A stretch of 64,000 bases of DNA from Deltaproteobacteria bacterium. Lineage in GTDB: Bacteria; Myxococcota; JADLHZ01. Below, in pieces: positions 38,377-46,425 of the stretch. The notes beneath the pieces are model-generated. The model had not been told where the DNA came from. It made no database searches and worked only from the letters and a program-made list of their open reading frames with translations. The DNA lies in assembly GCA_020848545.1 (NCBI GenBank), contig JADLHZ010000012.1, forward strand, positions 186,001-250,000. The letters run 5' to 3'. The translations under genes were made by a program, and so were the position numbers. How positions within the stretch are numbered: position 1 is the first letter of the stretch; each line of letters starts with the position of its first letter.

Positions 38377-39909
38377 GTGTCAGCGGAGTTCGGCAACTAC
38401 CAAATCACCAAGAAGCTCGCGGTCGGCGGAATGGCGGAGATTTATCTCGCGCGCCACCGTTCGGTCGGTGGCTTCGAGCGCAACGTCGTGCTCAAGAAGA
38501 TCCTGCCGGAGCTCGCCGACGATCCGAACTTCGTCGAGTCGTTCTTGAACGAAGCCAAGCTCGCGGCCCAGCTCAACCACTCGAACATCGTGCAGATCTA
38601 CGACCTCGGCATGGTCGGGCGCTCGTACTTCATCGCGATGGAGTACATCAAAGGCTACGATCTCAGCACGATCCTGCGCGCCGCGAGGAAGCACAAGATC
38701 TTGCTGCCGGTGAGCGTCGCCGTCAGCATCGGCCGCGACTTCCTGAACGCGCTCGACTACGCGCACAACGCCGCCGATCTCGACGGCCGATCGCTCGGCA
38801 TCGTCCACCGCGACGTGACGCCGTCGAACATCCTGCTGACCTCGGAAGGGCAAGCGAAAGTGGTCGACTTCGGCATCGCCAAGGCGACCGCGAAGCAAGA
38901 AGGCCGCACGCGCACCGGCACGGTGAAGGGCAAGCTCAGCTACCTCGCGCCGGAGCAGGTGCTCGGCCGCGACATCGATCGGCGCGTCGACGTGTTCTCG
39001 TCGAGCATCGTCCTCTACGAGCTGATCACGCTGGTGAACCCGTTCCGCGGCGACAACGACTACGCGACGCTGCGCAACATCGTCGAGCACACGCCGCGCG
39101 CGCTACAGGAGGTGCGCCGCGACGTGCCACCGGGGATCTCCGAGCCGATCGTGCGCGGGCTCTCGGCCGACCGCGATCAGCGCTTCGCGTCCTGCGGCGA
39201 GCTCGTGCAAGCGTTGGAGCGTGCGGCGGCGAACGCCGGCATCGTCGTGTCGAGCACCGAGGTGCGCCGATTCATCCTCGATCACAAGGCGGCGCTCGAC
39301 GCGATCGTCGAAAAGGACCGAGAGCACGACGAGGAATTCACCGTCGCCGAAGCGAGCCGGGAGATCGAGCCGGCCAAAGAGGCAGCGAAAGCCCAAGCGG
39401 CGCCGGTGACCGATCATCCAAAGAAGAAGCCGCGCCGTTTGCCGCTGGCGATCGCCGCCTTCGTGCTCCTCGCCGGCTTGTTCGTCTCCATCGGAATGCT
39501 GATTCGGCCGAGCGCGCCCGTCGCGCCCGCGGATCCGGCGCCGACCGTGGTGCCGCAGCCGCCGGCGCCGCCGCCCGTCGTCACTCCGCCGCCGGAGAAG
39601 GCCATCGAAAGAGCCACCGACCCCGAGCCCGAGCGCGGAAGCAAGAAGAAGCACGCCGATCGCAAGGGCAAGAAAGAGCCGCGCGTCGACACCGGTGGAC
39701 CGCCCGGCAAGGTTCGCTTCATCGTCAAGCCATGGGGCGAAGTCGAGGTCGACGGTAAGAGCGTGGGCCTCACCCCGCTGCCGCCGATGGATCTTCCGGC
39801 CGGCACGCACAAGGTCGTCATCCGCAACTCCGAGCTCGGCAAGACGGTGACGAAGACGCTGCTCATCGAGTCCGGCAAGCAGAGCGAAGTGCGGCACAGC
39901 TTCGAGTGA
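38377..39909 (+). CDS. Membrane Ser/Thr protein kinase with PEGA-like tail
   Basis: 510 residues from GTG 38377. Kinase domain at 5-270: KLAVGGMAEIYLA (glycine loop), VVLKKIL (Lys), IVHRDVTPSNILL (catalytic Asp/Asn), KVVDFGIAKA, and SYLAPEQV. All key residues are intact. Linker, then a membrane helix at about 355-375 (LPLAIAAFVLLAGLFVSIGMLI), a Pro-rich stretch, a Lys-rich stretch, and an outer PEGA-like domain (VRFIVKPWGEVEVDGKSVGLTPLPPMDLPAGTHKVVIRN). Hanks-type signalling kinase; targets unknown. Divergent from the pil-operon regulator. Confidence 0.9.
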   Translation: MSAEFGNYQITKKLAVGGMAEIYLARHRSVGGFERNVVLKKILPELADDPNFVESFLNEAKLAAQLNHSNIVQIYDLGMVGRSYFIAMEYIKGYDLSTILRAARKHKILLPVSVAVSIGRDFLNALDYAHNAADLDGRSLGIVHRDVTPSNILLTSEGQAKVVDFGIAKATAKQEGRTRTGTVKGKLSYLAPEQVLGRDIDRRVDVFSSSIVLYELITLVNPFRGDNDYATLRNIVEHTPRALQEVRRDVPPGISEPIVRGLSADRDQRFASCGELVQALERAAANAGIVVSSTEVRRFILDHKAALDAIVEKDREHDEEFTVAEASREIEPAKEAAKAQAAPVTDHPKKKPRRLPLAIAAFVLLAGLFVSIGMLIRPSAPVAPADPAPTVVPQPPAPPPVVTPPPEKAIERATDPEPERGSKKKHADRKGKKEPRVDTGGPPGKVRFIVKPWGEVEVDGKSVGLTPLPPMDLPAGTHKVVIRNSELGKTVTKTLLIESGKQSEVRHSFE

Positions 39910-40059
39910 CGCGCCGACCGAGCTCGCGTGCATGCCGGCGCTGAATCCACGCAGATTGAAGAACGACAAGCACTTGGCCGCGCGACAGAGGCGCGAGTTT
40001 GACGGCGTGCTCCGGGATGCGCGAGCGGCGCGCGTCGTCTAACATCTTCTGGGGGACGC

Positions 40060-40434
40060 ATGGACATGGAAGCAGAAACGAAAGTGTTGTTGGCAGCGTT
40101 GGTGAACGGACAGGTGCGCCTCGACGAGGGGCAGGCCAGACTTCAGGAAGCCCTGCGCGGGCTCGCTCTCGGACAGCAAAGATCAGATCGGCGCATGGAG
40201 GCCTTCACCGCGAACCAAGAGAAGCTCGATCGGCGCGTAGACAAACTTGTCGACACAACAGATCGGATCCTCGAGCGTCTGACTTGGCAAACGAAGCAAA
40301 TCGTTCGCGGCTTCACCCGCGGCGCAAGTCGTGACTTCGTGCTCGAACGGCGCACCTCGAGCTTCGATCGTCGCTTGCGCAAGGTCGAGCGCGCGATCGC
40401 GACTTTGACGAAGAAAAAGCCGCGCAAATCGTAG
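40060..40434 (+). CDS. Small coiled-coil protein, unknown
   Basis: 124 residues (a second ATG at 40066). GGGGGA precedes the ATG. Heptad-like pattern through residues 10-75 (VNGQVRLDEGQARLQEALRGLALGQQRSDRRMEAF, then KLDRRVDKLVDTTDRILERLTWQTKQIVRGF) and a strongly basic end (KKPRKS). No signal peptide. A nucleic-acid or scaffold role is possible but unproven. Confidence 0.55.
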   Translation: MDMEAETKVLLAALVNGQVRLDEGQARLQEALRGLALGQQRSDRRMEAFTANQEKLDRRVDKLVDTTDRILERLTWQTKQIVRGFTRGASRDFVLERRTSSFDRRLRKVERAIATLTKKKPRKS

Positions 40435-40518
40435 CTTGGCGCGTCTGGGCTCCCTCTCGGCGCCGCGCGGCAACGATGCCCTCCGCTCGAAAGCCGACAA
40501 TCAAAGCGGAGGTCCTCC

Positions 40519-40698
40519 ATGCTCATCCGCTTTCAATCCGCTGCGCTGTTGCTCCTCGTTGCCTGTGGTGTCGACTACCCGTCGCGCCGTCGCGAGCTCG
40601 AGCTCGGCCAAAGCGCCGACGATCTGCCGCTGCAGAGCTCGGACACCTTCTTCTACTTCAACTCCACCGCCGTGACGACGCTGAGCCGTTTGTCGTGA
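40519..40698 (+). CDS. Short lipoprotein-like ORF (59 residues)
   Basis: MLIRFQSAALLLLVACGVDY is a short lipoprotein signal (lipobox LVAC). GGAGG stands 5 nt upstream. The mature part (SRRRELELGQSADDLPLQ and SDTFFYFNSTAVTTLSRLS) is only about 43 residues. It stops in GTGA, overlapping the next ORF. Either a genuine small lipoprotein or the 5' half of a broken longer one. Confidence 0.5.
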   Translation: MLIRFQSAALLLLVACGVDYPSRRRELELGQSADDLPLQSSDTFFYFNSTAVTTLSRLS

Positions 40699-40820
40699 GG
40701 TATCCCTATTCACCGCCGCCGCTCCGACCAGGCGAAAAGCGCGCCTTCGACGAAGATGGCGTCTGCAAGATCTGGCGAAGTCGCGGTCGCATCGTCGCGC
40801 GCGCATGGATCTGGGGCTAG
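40695..40820 (+). CDS. Short ORF overlapping the previous one (41 residues)
   Basis: Starts at GTG 40695 inside the preceding TGA (GTGA). Reads RYPYSPPPLRPGEKRAFD then EDGVCKIWRSRGRIVARAWIWG and ends at TAG, 4 nt into the convergent regulator. The composition (Tyr/Pro/Trp, one Cys) looks like a protein end. A single-base indel would join both ORFs into one lipoprotein of about 100 residues. Confidence 0.35.
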   Translation: MRYPYSPPPLRPGEKRAFDEDGVCKIWRSRGRIVARAWIWG

Positions 40821-42289
40821 GTAATTCCGAACTCTTTGATCTTGTAGAGCAGCGCCCGGTGCGAGAGCTCGAGCAGCTCGGCGGCGCGCGTGCGGTTGCC
40901 CTTGGTCGCTTCGAGCGCCTTCTTGATCAGGTACTCCTCGATCGTCCGCGTCGCTTTCTTGATCGACAGACTGTTCGGATCGAGCAGATCGATCACAGCC
41001 GCTGCCGCGCGCGCGGGGCGGGCAGAGATGATCTTCTCCGGGAAGCTGTCCGGACCGAGCACGTCGGTGTCGCTGAGCACCATCGCCTGCTCGATGGCGT
41101 TCTCGAGCTCACGCACGTTGCCCGGCCAGTCGTAGGCGAGCAGCACGCGGCGCGCGTCGGGGCTGATGCCCTTGATGTCGCGCTTCAGTCGCTTCCGATA
41201 TTTCTCGACGAAGTGATCGGCGAGGAGCGCGATGTCGTCCTTGCGTTCGCGCAGCGGCGGGATGCGGATCTGCAGCACGTTCAGCCGATAGAAGAGGTCT
41301 TCGCGGAAGGTGTTCTCCTCGACCATCGTCGCGAGGTCACGCGCCGTCGCGGCGATGACGCGCACGTCCACCTGCATGCCCTTCGTATCGCCGACGCGGC
41401 GAAATTCCTCCTCCTGCAAGAAGCGCAGGAGCTTCACCTGCAGCATCAACGGCAGGTCGCCGACTTCGTCGAGAAAGAGCGTGCCGCCGTTGGCCTCTTC
41501 GACCAGTCCTGGCTTGTTCTTCGTGGCATCGGTGAACGCACCCTTCACGTAGCCGAAGAGCTCGCTCTCCAAGAGCTGCTCGGGGATCGCGCCGCAGTTG
41601 ATCGCCACGAAGGGACCCTCTGCGCGCGGCGAGCGCTCGTGCACCAGCTTCGCGACGAGCTCTTTGCCGGTGCCGCTCTCGCCGAGCAGGAGCACGGTCG
41701 ACTTGTAGCTCGCCACCTTGGCGACCAGGCCCATCACTTCGCGAATCTTCTGCGACGCAAAGATGATCCCGCCGGCGTTCACCGGAAGCTGCAGCTCGCC
41801 GCGCAGGCGCTGGTTTTCGCGTTCGAGCACGGTCTGCGCCGACTGCAATTCCAGCATGTCGAGCGCCATCTTCAGCTTGTGCGTCACCTCGTCCGGCTTG
41901 AACGGCTTCGAGATGTAATCACGCGCCCCGAGCTTCAGGCACTCCACGGCCACGTCTTGATCGACGTACGCCGACATCATGACGAAGGCGACGCGCAGAT
42001 CCTTGGCCTGCTCGAGGAGCCAGCGCCCGTCGTGCTGCGGCATACGCACGTCGCTCAGGACCAGGCGGATCTCGGGCGTCTTGCGCAGCGTCTGCAGCGC
42101 GTCCTCGGCGCTCGCGGCGCTCTGCACCGAAAAGCCCTGTTTTTCGAGCAGCAAGGTCAGCATGTGACGCAGCGTTTCCTCGTCGTCGACGACGAGCACG
42201 CGCGTCTTGTTGGGTGCGTCGCTCAAAGTGCTTCGCAGTATGCCGAAGAAGGTGTGGCGCCGAAACTTTTCTAGTGCATACTCCTTCAT
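40817..42289 (-). CDS. NtrC-family response regulator with GAFTDA loop
   Basis: 490 residues if ATG 42289 is used. The REC domain starts only at TRVLVVDDEETL (about 29), so TTG 42226 (LSDAPNKTRVLVVDD) is a fair alternative. Phospho-Asp in LVLSDVRMP. AAA+ domain: GESGTGKE, the sigma-54 loop as VKGAFTDA instead of [17 protein letters not shown] and FREDLFYRL. C-terminal Fis helix-turn-helix (EATKGNRTRAAELLELSHRALLYKIKEFGI). Orphan. The loop variant may change sigma-54 contact. Divergent from the HD-GYP gene. Confidence 0.9.
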   Translation of the reverse strand: MKEYALEKFRRHTFFGILRSTLSDAPNKTRVLVVDDEETLRHMLTLLLEKQGFSVQSAASAEDALQTLRKTPEIRLVLSDVRMPQHDGRWLLEQAKDLRVAFVMMSAYVDQDVAVECLKLGARDYISKPFKPDEVTHKLKMALDMLELQSAQTVLERENQRLRGELQLPVNAGGIIFASQKIREVMGLVAKVASYKSTVLLLGESGTGKELVAKLVHERSPRAEGPFVAINCGAIPEQLLESELFGYVKGAFTDATKNKPGLVEEANGGTLFLDEVGDLPLMLQVKLLRFLQEEEFRRVGDTKGMQVDVRVIAATARDLATMVEENTFREDLFYRLNVLQIRIPPLRERKDDIALLADHFVEKYRKRLKRDIKGISPDARRVLLAYDWPGNVRELENAIEQAMVLSDTDVLGPDSFPEKIISARPARAAAAVIDLLDPNSLSIKKATRTIEEYLIKKALEATKGNRTRAAELLELSHRALLYKIKEFGIT

Positions 42290-42295
42290 TGAAGG
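42283..42295. promoter_or_regulatory. 13-nt odd palindrome between divergent regulators
   Basis: CCTTCA-T-TGAAGG, perfect arms around a central T, over the outer ATG of the NtrC-like gene and 22 nt before the HD-GYP start. It could be an operator for both. It differs in sequence from the 1-19 kb repeat but has the same design. Confidence 0.35.
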
Positions 42296-42317
42296 GCGCT
42301 GTCCCGGGAGGCCTTGC

Positions 42318-43838
42318 TTGAATCAACTCTCGATAGCGCCCGCCATCGAACAGGCCACTCCGAGAGTCCTCGTCGTCGACGACGAGCAAGCCATCCGCGA
42401 CATCCTCGCCGACTTCCTGTCGATGGAAGGCTATCAAGTCTGCACCGCCGAGAACGGCAGCGCCGCGCTGCAGGAGCTCGAAAAAGGCCACTACGATCTC
42501 GTGCTCTCGGATTTGAAGATGCCGGTGATGGGCGGCCTCGAGTTGCTCGAACGGCTGCGCGAAGCCCACTTGGAAGCGGCGATGGTGCTGATGACGGGCT
42601 TCGGCACCGTCGAGAGCGCGATCCACGCGATGAAGCGTGGCGCCTTCGACTACGTTTTGAAGCCCTTCAAGGTCGAAGAGGTCGTGCACATCGTGCAGCG
42701 CGGCATCGATCAGCAGCGCCTGCGCCTCGAGAACATGCAGCTCAAAGAGAACTTGCGTCACTATCAGCTCGCCGAGGCGCTCGGCGGCTCGGTACGGCTC
42801 GAAGAAGTGCTCGGCATGATCTGCGATCTCGTCTTCAAAGAGACCGACGCTGACGGTGTATCACTGGTCATCGAAGATCCGCGCGCGCCCGGAAAATACG
42901 TCGTCGACACCGTCCGCACGCGCCAAGACAGCGTCGTCGCGCCCGAGCAACTCGCGCCGGACGTACACGAATTGCTCGCGCGCTTCTTGGCGCAGCAGCC
43001 GGTGCTCTTGAACGGCGCCGGCGCCGGCCGCTTCCTGACCACCTTGAAGCAACCAGAGCTCGTGCAGTCATTCATGAGCGTGCCGCTTCGCGTACGCAAC
43101 ACGCCGATCGGCATGCTGAGCGCCTATCGCTTCAAGCAAGGCGCGCGTTTCTCAGAAGGACAGCGAAAGGCGCTGGCGATGCTCGCCTCACGCGCGGCGC
43201 AGGCCGTCGACAACGCCCGCCTCTTCGGCAACCTGCAGAACACCTTCCGCGAGACGATCAAGGGTCTCGCCCACGCGCTCGAGGCCAAAGACCAGTACAC
43301 GGCCGGCCACAGCGAGCGCGTCACCGATTACGCGCGTGTGATGACCGACGGCATGACCCACCTCTCACCGGAGCAGCGCGAGCTCATCGTCCAAGCCGGC
43401 GTGATGCACGACATCGGCAAGATCGGCATCCGCGGCGAGGACCTCAACAAGCCGGACAAGCTGACGCAAAAAGAATATCAGATGTTCCAGTCGCACCCGG
43501 GCTACGGCAAGCGCATCTTGGAGCCGATCACCTTCCTCCACGACATCATTCCGGGCGTCTACTACCACCACGAAATGTGGGACGGCACGGGCTACCCCGA
43601 GCAGCTGAAGGGCGAAGACATCCCGCTGATGGCGCGCGTCTTGTCGATCGCCGACACTTACGACGCCATGTGCAGCAACCGCGCGTATCGCAAAGCGCTG
43701 CCGCATCAGATCGCCGTGGAAGAGCTCGCGCGCTGCGCCGGCCGCCAGTTCGATCCGATGCTCATCCGCGTCTTTTTGGACAACATCGACTTGCTGCGCG
43801 AACGTTGGCGCCGTGAAGGCCACTGGGTCCCGGACTGA
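42318..43838 (+). CDS. REC-GAF-HD-GYP response regulator
   Basis: 506 residues from TTG 42318 (GGGAGG 6 nt upstream). REC domain 15-130 with Asp in LVLSDLKMP. GAF-like domain about 150-315 (YQLAEALGGSVRLEEVLGMICDLVFKETDADGVSLVI). HD-GYP phosphodiesterase about 325-495: HSERVTDYARVMTDGM, MHDIGKIGI, HHEMWDGTGYPEQLKGEDIPLMARVLSIADTYDAM. All metal and GYP residues are present, so it should degrade cyclic di-GMP. Divergent from a sigma-54 activator; the partner kinase is unknown. Confidence 0.92.
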   Translation: MNQLSIAPAIEQATPRVLVVDDEQAIRDILADFLSMEGYQVCTAENGSAALQELEKGHYDLVLSDLKMPVMGGLELLERLREAHLEAAMVLMTGFGTVESAIHAMKRGAFDYVLKPFKVEEVVHIVQRGIDQQRLRLENMQLKENLRHYQLAEALGGSVRLEEVLGMICDLVFKETDADGVSLVIEDPRAPGKYVVDTVRTRQDSVVAPEQLAPDVHELLARFLAQQPVLLNGAGAGRFLTTLKQPELVQSFMSVPLRVRNTPIGMLSAYRFKQGARFSEGQRKALAMLASRAAQAVDNARLFGNLQNTFRETIKGLAHALEAKDQYTAGHSERVTDYARVMTDGMTHLSPEQRELIVQAGVMHDIGKIGIRGEDLNKPDKLTQKEYQMFQSHPGYGKRILEPITFLHDIIPGVYYHHEMWDGTGYPEQLKGEDIPLMARVLSIADTYDAMCSNRAYRKALPHQIAVEELARCAGRQFDPMLIRVFLDNIDLLRERWRREGHWVPD

Positions 43839-43858
43839 GTCGCCCCGGATAGATTGTC

Positions 43859-44524
43859 ATGCTGCGTAGTCTCTGCATCGCCACGCTCCTCGGAACCGGC
43901 TGCGCCGCGCTCGCGCCGACCAACGAAAAAATGGAGTGGCCTTCTTCGAAGCTCAAAGAAGTGACGCCGATCGTGCTGCAAGAGTGCGAGACGCTGCACC
44001 TCGAAAACGAGAAGGCCGAGCCCCTCGCGGCGCCGCCGGTCGCCCTGGCGCACGCTGGCCTGCGTTGGCCAGTGATGGCGCGCGCGATGACCTCGCCCTT
44101 CGGCATCCGCAACGATCCGCTGAAGCCGCGCTACGTGCGCTTTCACCGCGGCATCGATCTCTCGGCCACGCTCGGATCGCCAGTGCACGCCGCGCTCTCG
44201 GGCCGCGTGGTGCAGGAAGGCTGGGGCGGCGGCCACGGCCAGCGCGTGACGATCGATCATGGCAACGGCGTCTTGTCCTCGTACTCGCACCTGTCGATCG
44301 CGCTGGTGTCGGAAGGCATGCTCGTGCCCGAGGGTCAGGCGATCGGCCTCGTCGGCGACACCGGCAGAACCACGGGACCGCATCTGCACTTCGAGGTGAC
44401 GATCGACGGCGAGCCGACCGATCCTTTGCCTTTGCTCGGCGGCCGCTTGCCGACCGACGCCGAGTACGCACCGCACGCGATGCCGCCGAAGCTGCCGCTG
44501 CAGGCGTCGCTCTCGGCACGCTGA
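43859..44524 (+). CDS. M23-family metallopeptidase lipoprotein
   Basis: 221 residues. MLRSLCIATLLGTGCAALAP is a lipoprotein signal. LytM domain about 70-195: TSPFGIRNDP, FHRGIDLSATLGSPVHAALSGRV, HGNGVLSSYSHLS, TGRTTGPHLHFEV. Zinc ligands H and D in HRGID and the HxH of HLHF are intact, so it should cut peptidoglycan cross-links. Follows the HD-GYP gene by 20 nt. Confidence 0.9.
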   Translation: MLRSLCIATLLGTGCAALAPTNEKMEWPSSKLKEVTPIVLQECETLHLENEKAEPLAAPPVALAHAGLRWPVMARAMTSPFGIRNDPLKPRYVRFHRGIDLSATLGSPVHAALSGRVVQEGWGGGHGQRVTIDHGNGVLSSYSHLSIALVSEGMLVPEGQAIGLVGDTGRTTGPHLHFEVTIDGEPTDPLPLLGGRLPTDAEYAPHAMPPKLPLQASLSAR

Positions 44525-44533
44525 GCTCACCCG

Positions 44534-44558
44534 CGAAAACGGACCTGGTCCGTTTTCG
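44534..44558. terminator. Bidirectional terminator-like palindrome
   Basis: Arms CGAAAACGGACC and GGTCCGTTTTCG around a central T, perfect over 12 bp. It lies between the convergent M23 gene and the 605-residue gene. The four T's inside the arm give a U-run-like end in both directions. Its core ACGGACC-T-GGTCCGT recurs in part upstream of the same gene (46399-46411). Confidence 0.6.
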
Positions 44559-44560
44559 GA

Positions 44561-46378
44561 TCACGTCGGTTGGCGCGCGGCGTAGCCAGCGGCGAACATC
44601 TTCTCGACATCGGCGGCGAGGCCCGTTGCGCTGGTCCAGTCAGCGTCGGGTTTGCCGCCGGCCGACAGCGCGTTCGCTCGGTCGATGAGCGGAAGGAGCT
44701 TGGCGTCGAGCGCGCGCAGCTCGGCTTCGAGCTTTGCGACGTCGGCGCCGGGCTTCTCCATGTCGTTGAGGATGGTTCGGCGCAAGGTCACGCCGCCGAT
44801 GACCGCGCTCGCGATCGCGGCACCGGCTTTGGCGCGCGGGCCGTCTTTGTGCCCCGGTACGGACTTACCCCCGGTGACGTCTTCTCTGTGGCCGGCTTCG
44901 CCGAGGTCGCGCGCCTTTTTCGCCAGCTCCTCCTGCGACCACGGGATCGTCGGGATCTGGGTGGTCGCCGGCAACGTGCACGGCTTGCCTTCGTTCCACA
45001 GCCGCTGTGCTTGCTTGAACGCCGGATTCGAGTCGACCATCTGCTGGAATTGGCCGAGGCTCATGTCCGGCAGACCGTAGAGCTGCTTCATCACGCTGTA
45101 GAAGCCGTAGTTGTCGGCCGCAGCGGGGTACGACGGGTTCGGTGTGAGCGTGAGCGTGCCGCCCTTGGTCGTGATGCTCGTCGTGTGCAGACGAATCGTG
45201 TCCTTTGCCTTCAAGGTCAGCGGCGCCACGACGTCTTCGTTCGCGTAATAACGCGCTTGCTTCGTCGGCAGCTCGCCGAGCACGCCGTCGAGGTTGCCGC
45301 CGATGGGATCGAGCGCCTTCCTCGTCACTTGCGGTGCGATGCCAACGTAGTTGCCGTAATGCTGCAAGCGGATCGCGAAGTTGTGCGTCTTGATGTCGGC
45401 GCCACCACTCTCGCCGTCCGCGGCGCCCTTGCCCGTGGCGATCGCCTTGGCGTCGGTGTCGAGCTGCCGCACCCAACCGGCGATCGCGTTACGGGTGACG
45501 CCGAGGTTTTCGACTTCTTTGTCGCTCAATTTTCGTGGCGGCTTCACGCTGTCGTCGACGCCGCTTTGGATCTTCTTGTCGATGTCGTCGATCTTCGCGA
45601 GCAAGCCGTCGCGCACCGTCGTGTACTGCTTCTGCAAGTCGCCGGCGTACTTTTGCATGTACGCGGGCGGGGCCTTCGTGAAGTCGACGAGGCCCGGATC
45701 CTTGTCGCCCGGCTTGAGCGCGCCGCCGTAGACGACAGACAGCGCGTGCGGGTGCGCCAGCGCCAGCGGCGGCGGCGCGGCCGGCGGATCGGCGGGTTTG
45801 TCGGTCGGCTTCTGGTCGACCTTCGGCGGATCCTTCGGCGGCTCTTTGGCCGGCTCCTTCTGCGCCGCGGGATCGATCGCCGCGTGCGCGATCTTCTCCA
45901 AGATCTCGTCGGCGTCCGGGTGCTGCTTCTTGAACAACGCGATCGCGCCCGTCGTGTTCGGCCCCAAGATGCCGTCGGCGCCCTGCGGCCCGAGCGCGTT
46001 GGCCAAGCCCTGAGCGGCCAAGTACTCCTGCACGGCGGCGACGGCTTTCGCGGTCTTCGCGTCGCTTCCCGCCGGCGGTTCCGGCAGATGAAAACGGCTG
46101 ACGGCCGCGGCTTTTTGCTGCTGCGTCGCGCCCGGCGTCGCGCCCTCTTTGAGCCCTTCGAGCTTCTTCGGCGGCGGCAACGTCAATTTGTCGACGTTGA
46201 CGTTCGGCACGTCGGCGGCGAGCTTCTGGCGCAGCTCTTCGGGATCTTTGACGAAAACGATCTCGGGCTTGCCGCTTGGCTTGGTGATCGAGACTTCGAA
46301 CCCGTGGTCGGTCTGGGTCAGAACCGCGACGTTGATCTGACCGAAATTCTGGTTGGCGCCTACCTGTAGGTTTCCCAT
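44561..46378 (-). CDS. Large protein with peptidoglycan-binding-like segment, unknown
   Basis: 605 residues, no signal peptide. Residues about 120-165 (VQEYLAAQGLANALGPQGADGILGPNTTGAIALFKKQHP) match the PG_binding_1 pattern. A Lys/Pro/Asp-rich linker follows (170-205). The remainder is mixed: helical 240-300, then a beta-rich part (LTLKAKDTIRLHTTSITTKGGTLTLTPNPSY), then NPAFKQAQRLWNEGKPCTLPA and a helical end. No family recognised for the rest. The lack of an export signal with a wall-binding segment suggests non-Sec export or a phage/toxin-related use; this is speculation. Confidence 0.65.
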   Translation of the reverse strand: MGNLQVGANQNFGQINVAVLTQTDHGFEVSITKPSGKPEIVFVKDPEELRQKLAADVPNVNVDKLTLPPPKKLEGLKEGATPGATQQQKAAAVSRFHLPEPPAGSDAKTAKAVAAVQEYLAAQGLANALGPQGADGILGPNTTGAIALFKKQHPDADEILEKIAHAAIDPAAQKEPAKEPPKDPPKVDQKPTDKPADPPAAPPPLALAHPHALSVVYGGALKPGDKDPGLVDFTKAPPAYMQKYAGDLQKQYTTVRDGLLAKIDDIDKKIQSGVDDSVKPPRKLSDKEVENLGVTRNAIAGWVRQLDTDAKAIATGKGAADGESGGADIKTHNFAIRLQHYGNYVGIAPQVTRKALDPIGGNLDGVLGELPTKQARYYANEDVVAPLTLKAKDTIRLHTTSITTKGGTLTLTPNPSYPAAADNYGFYSVMKQLYGLPDMSLGQFQQMVDSNPAFKQAQRLWNEGKPCTLPATTQIPTIPWSQEELAKKARDLGEAGHREDVTGGKSVPGHKDGPRAKAGAAIASAVIGGVTLRRTILNDMEKPGADVAKLEAELRALDAKLLPLIDRANALSAGGKPDADWTSATGLAADVEKMFAAGYAARQPT

Positions 46379-46398
46379 GGTTAAACGTATACCCCCTA

Positions 46399-46411
46399 AG
46401 ACCTGGTCCGG
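46399..46411. repeat. Partial palindrome related to 44534-44558
   Basis: AGACCTGGTCCGG, sharing GACCTGGTCC(G) with the perfect copy on the other side of the 605-residue gene; 21 nt upstream of its start. The arms here are only 5-6 bp long. Confidence 0.45.
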
Positions 46412-46425
46412 TTATCGAAGATAGC

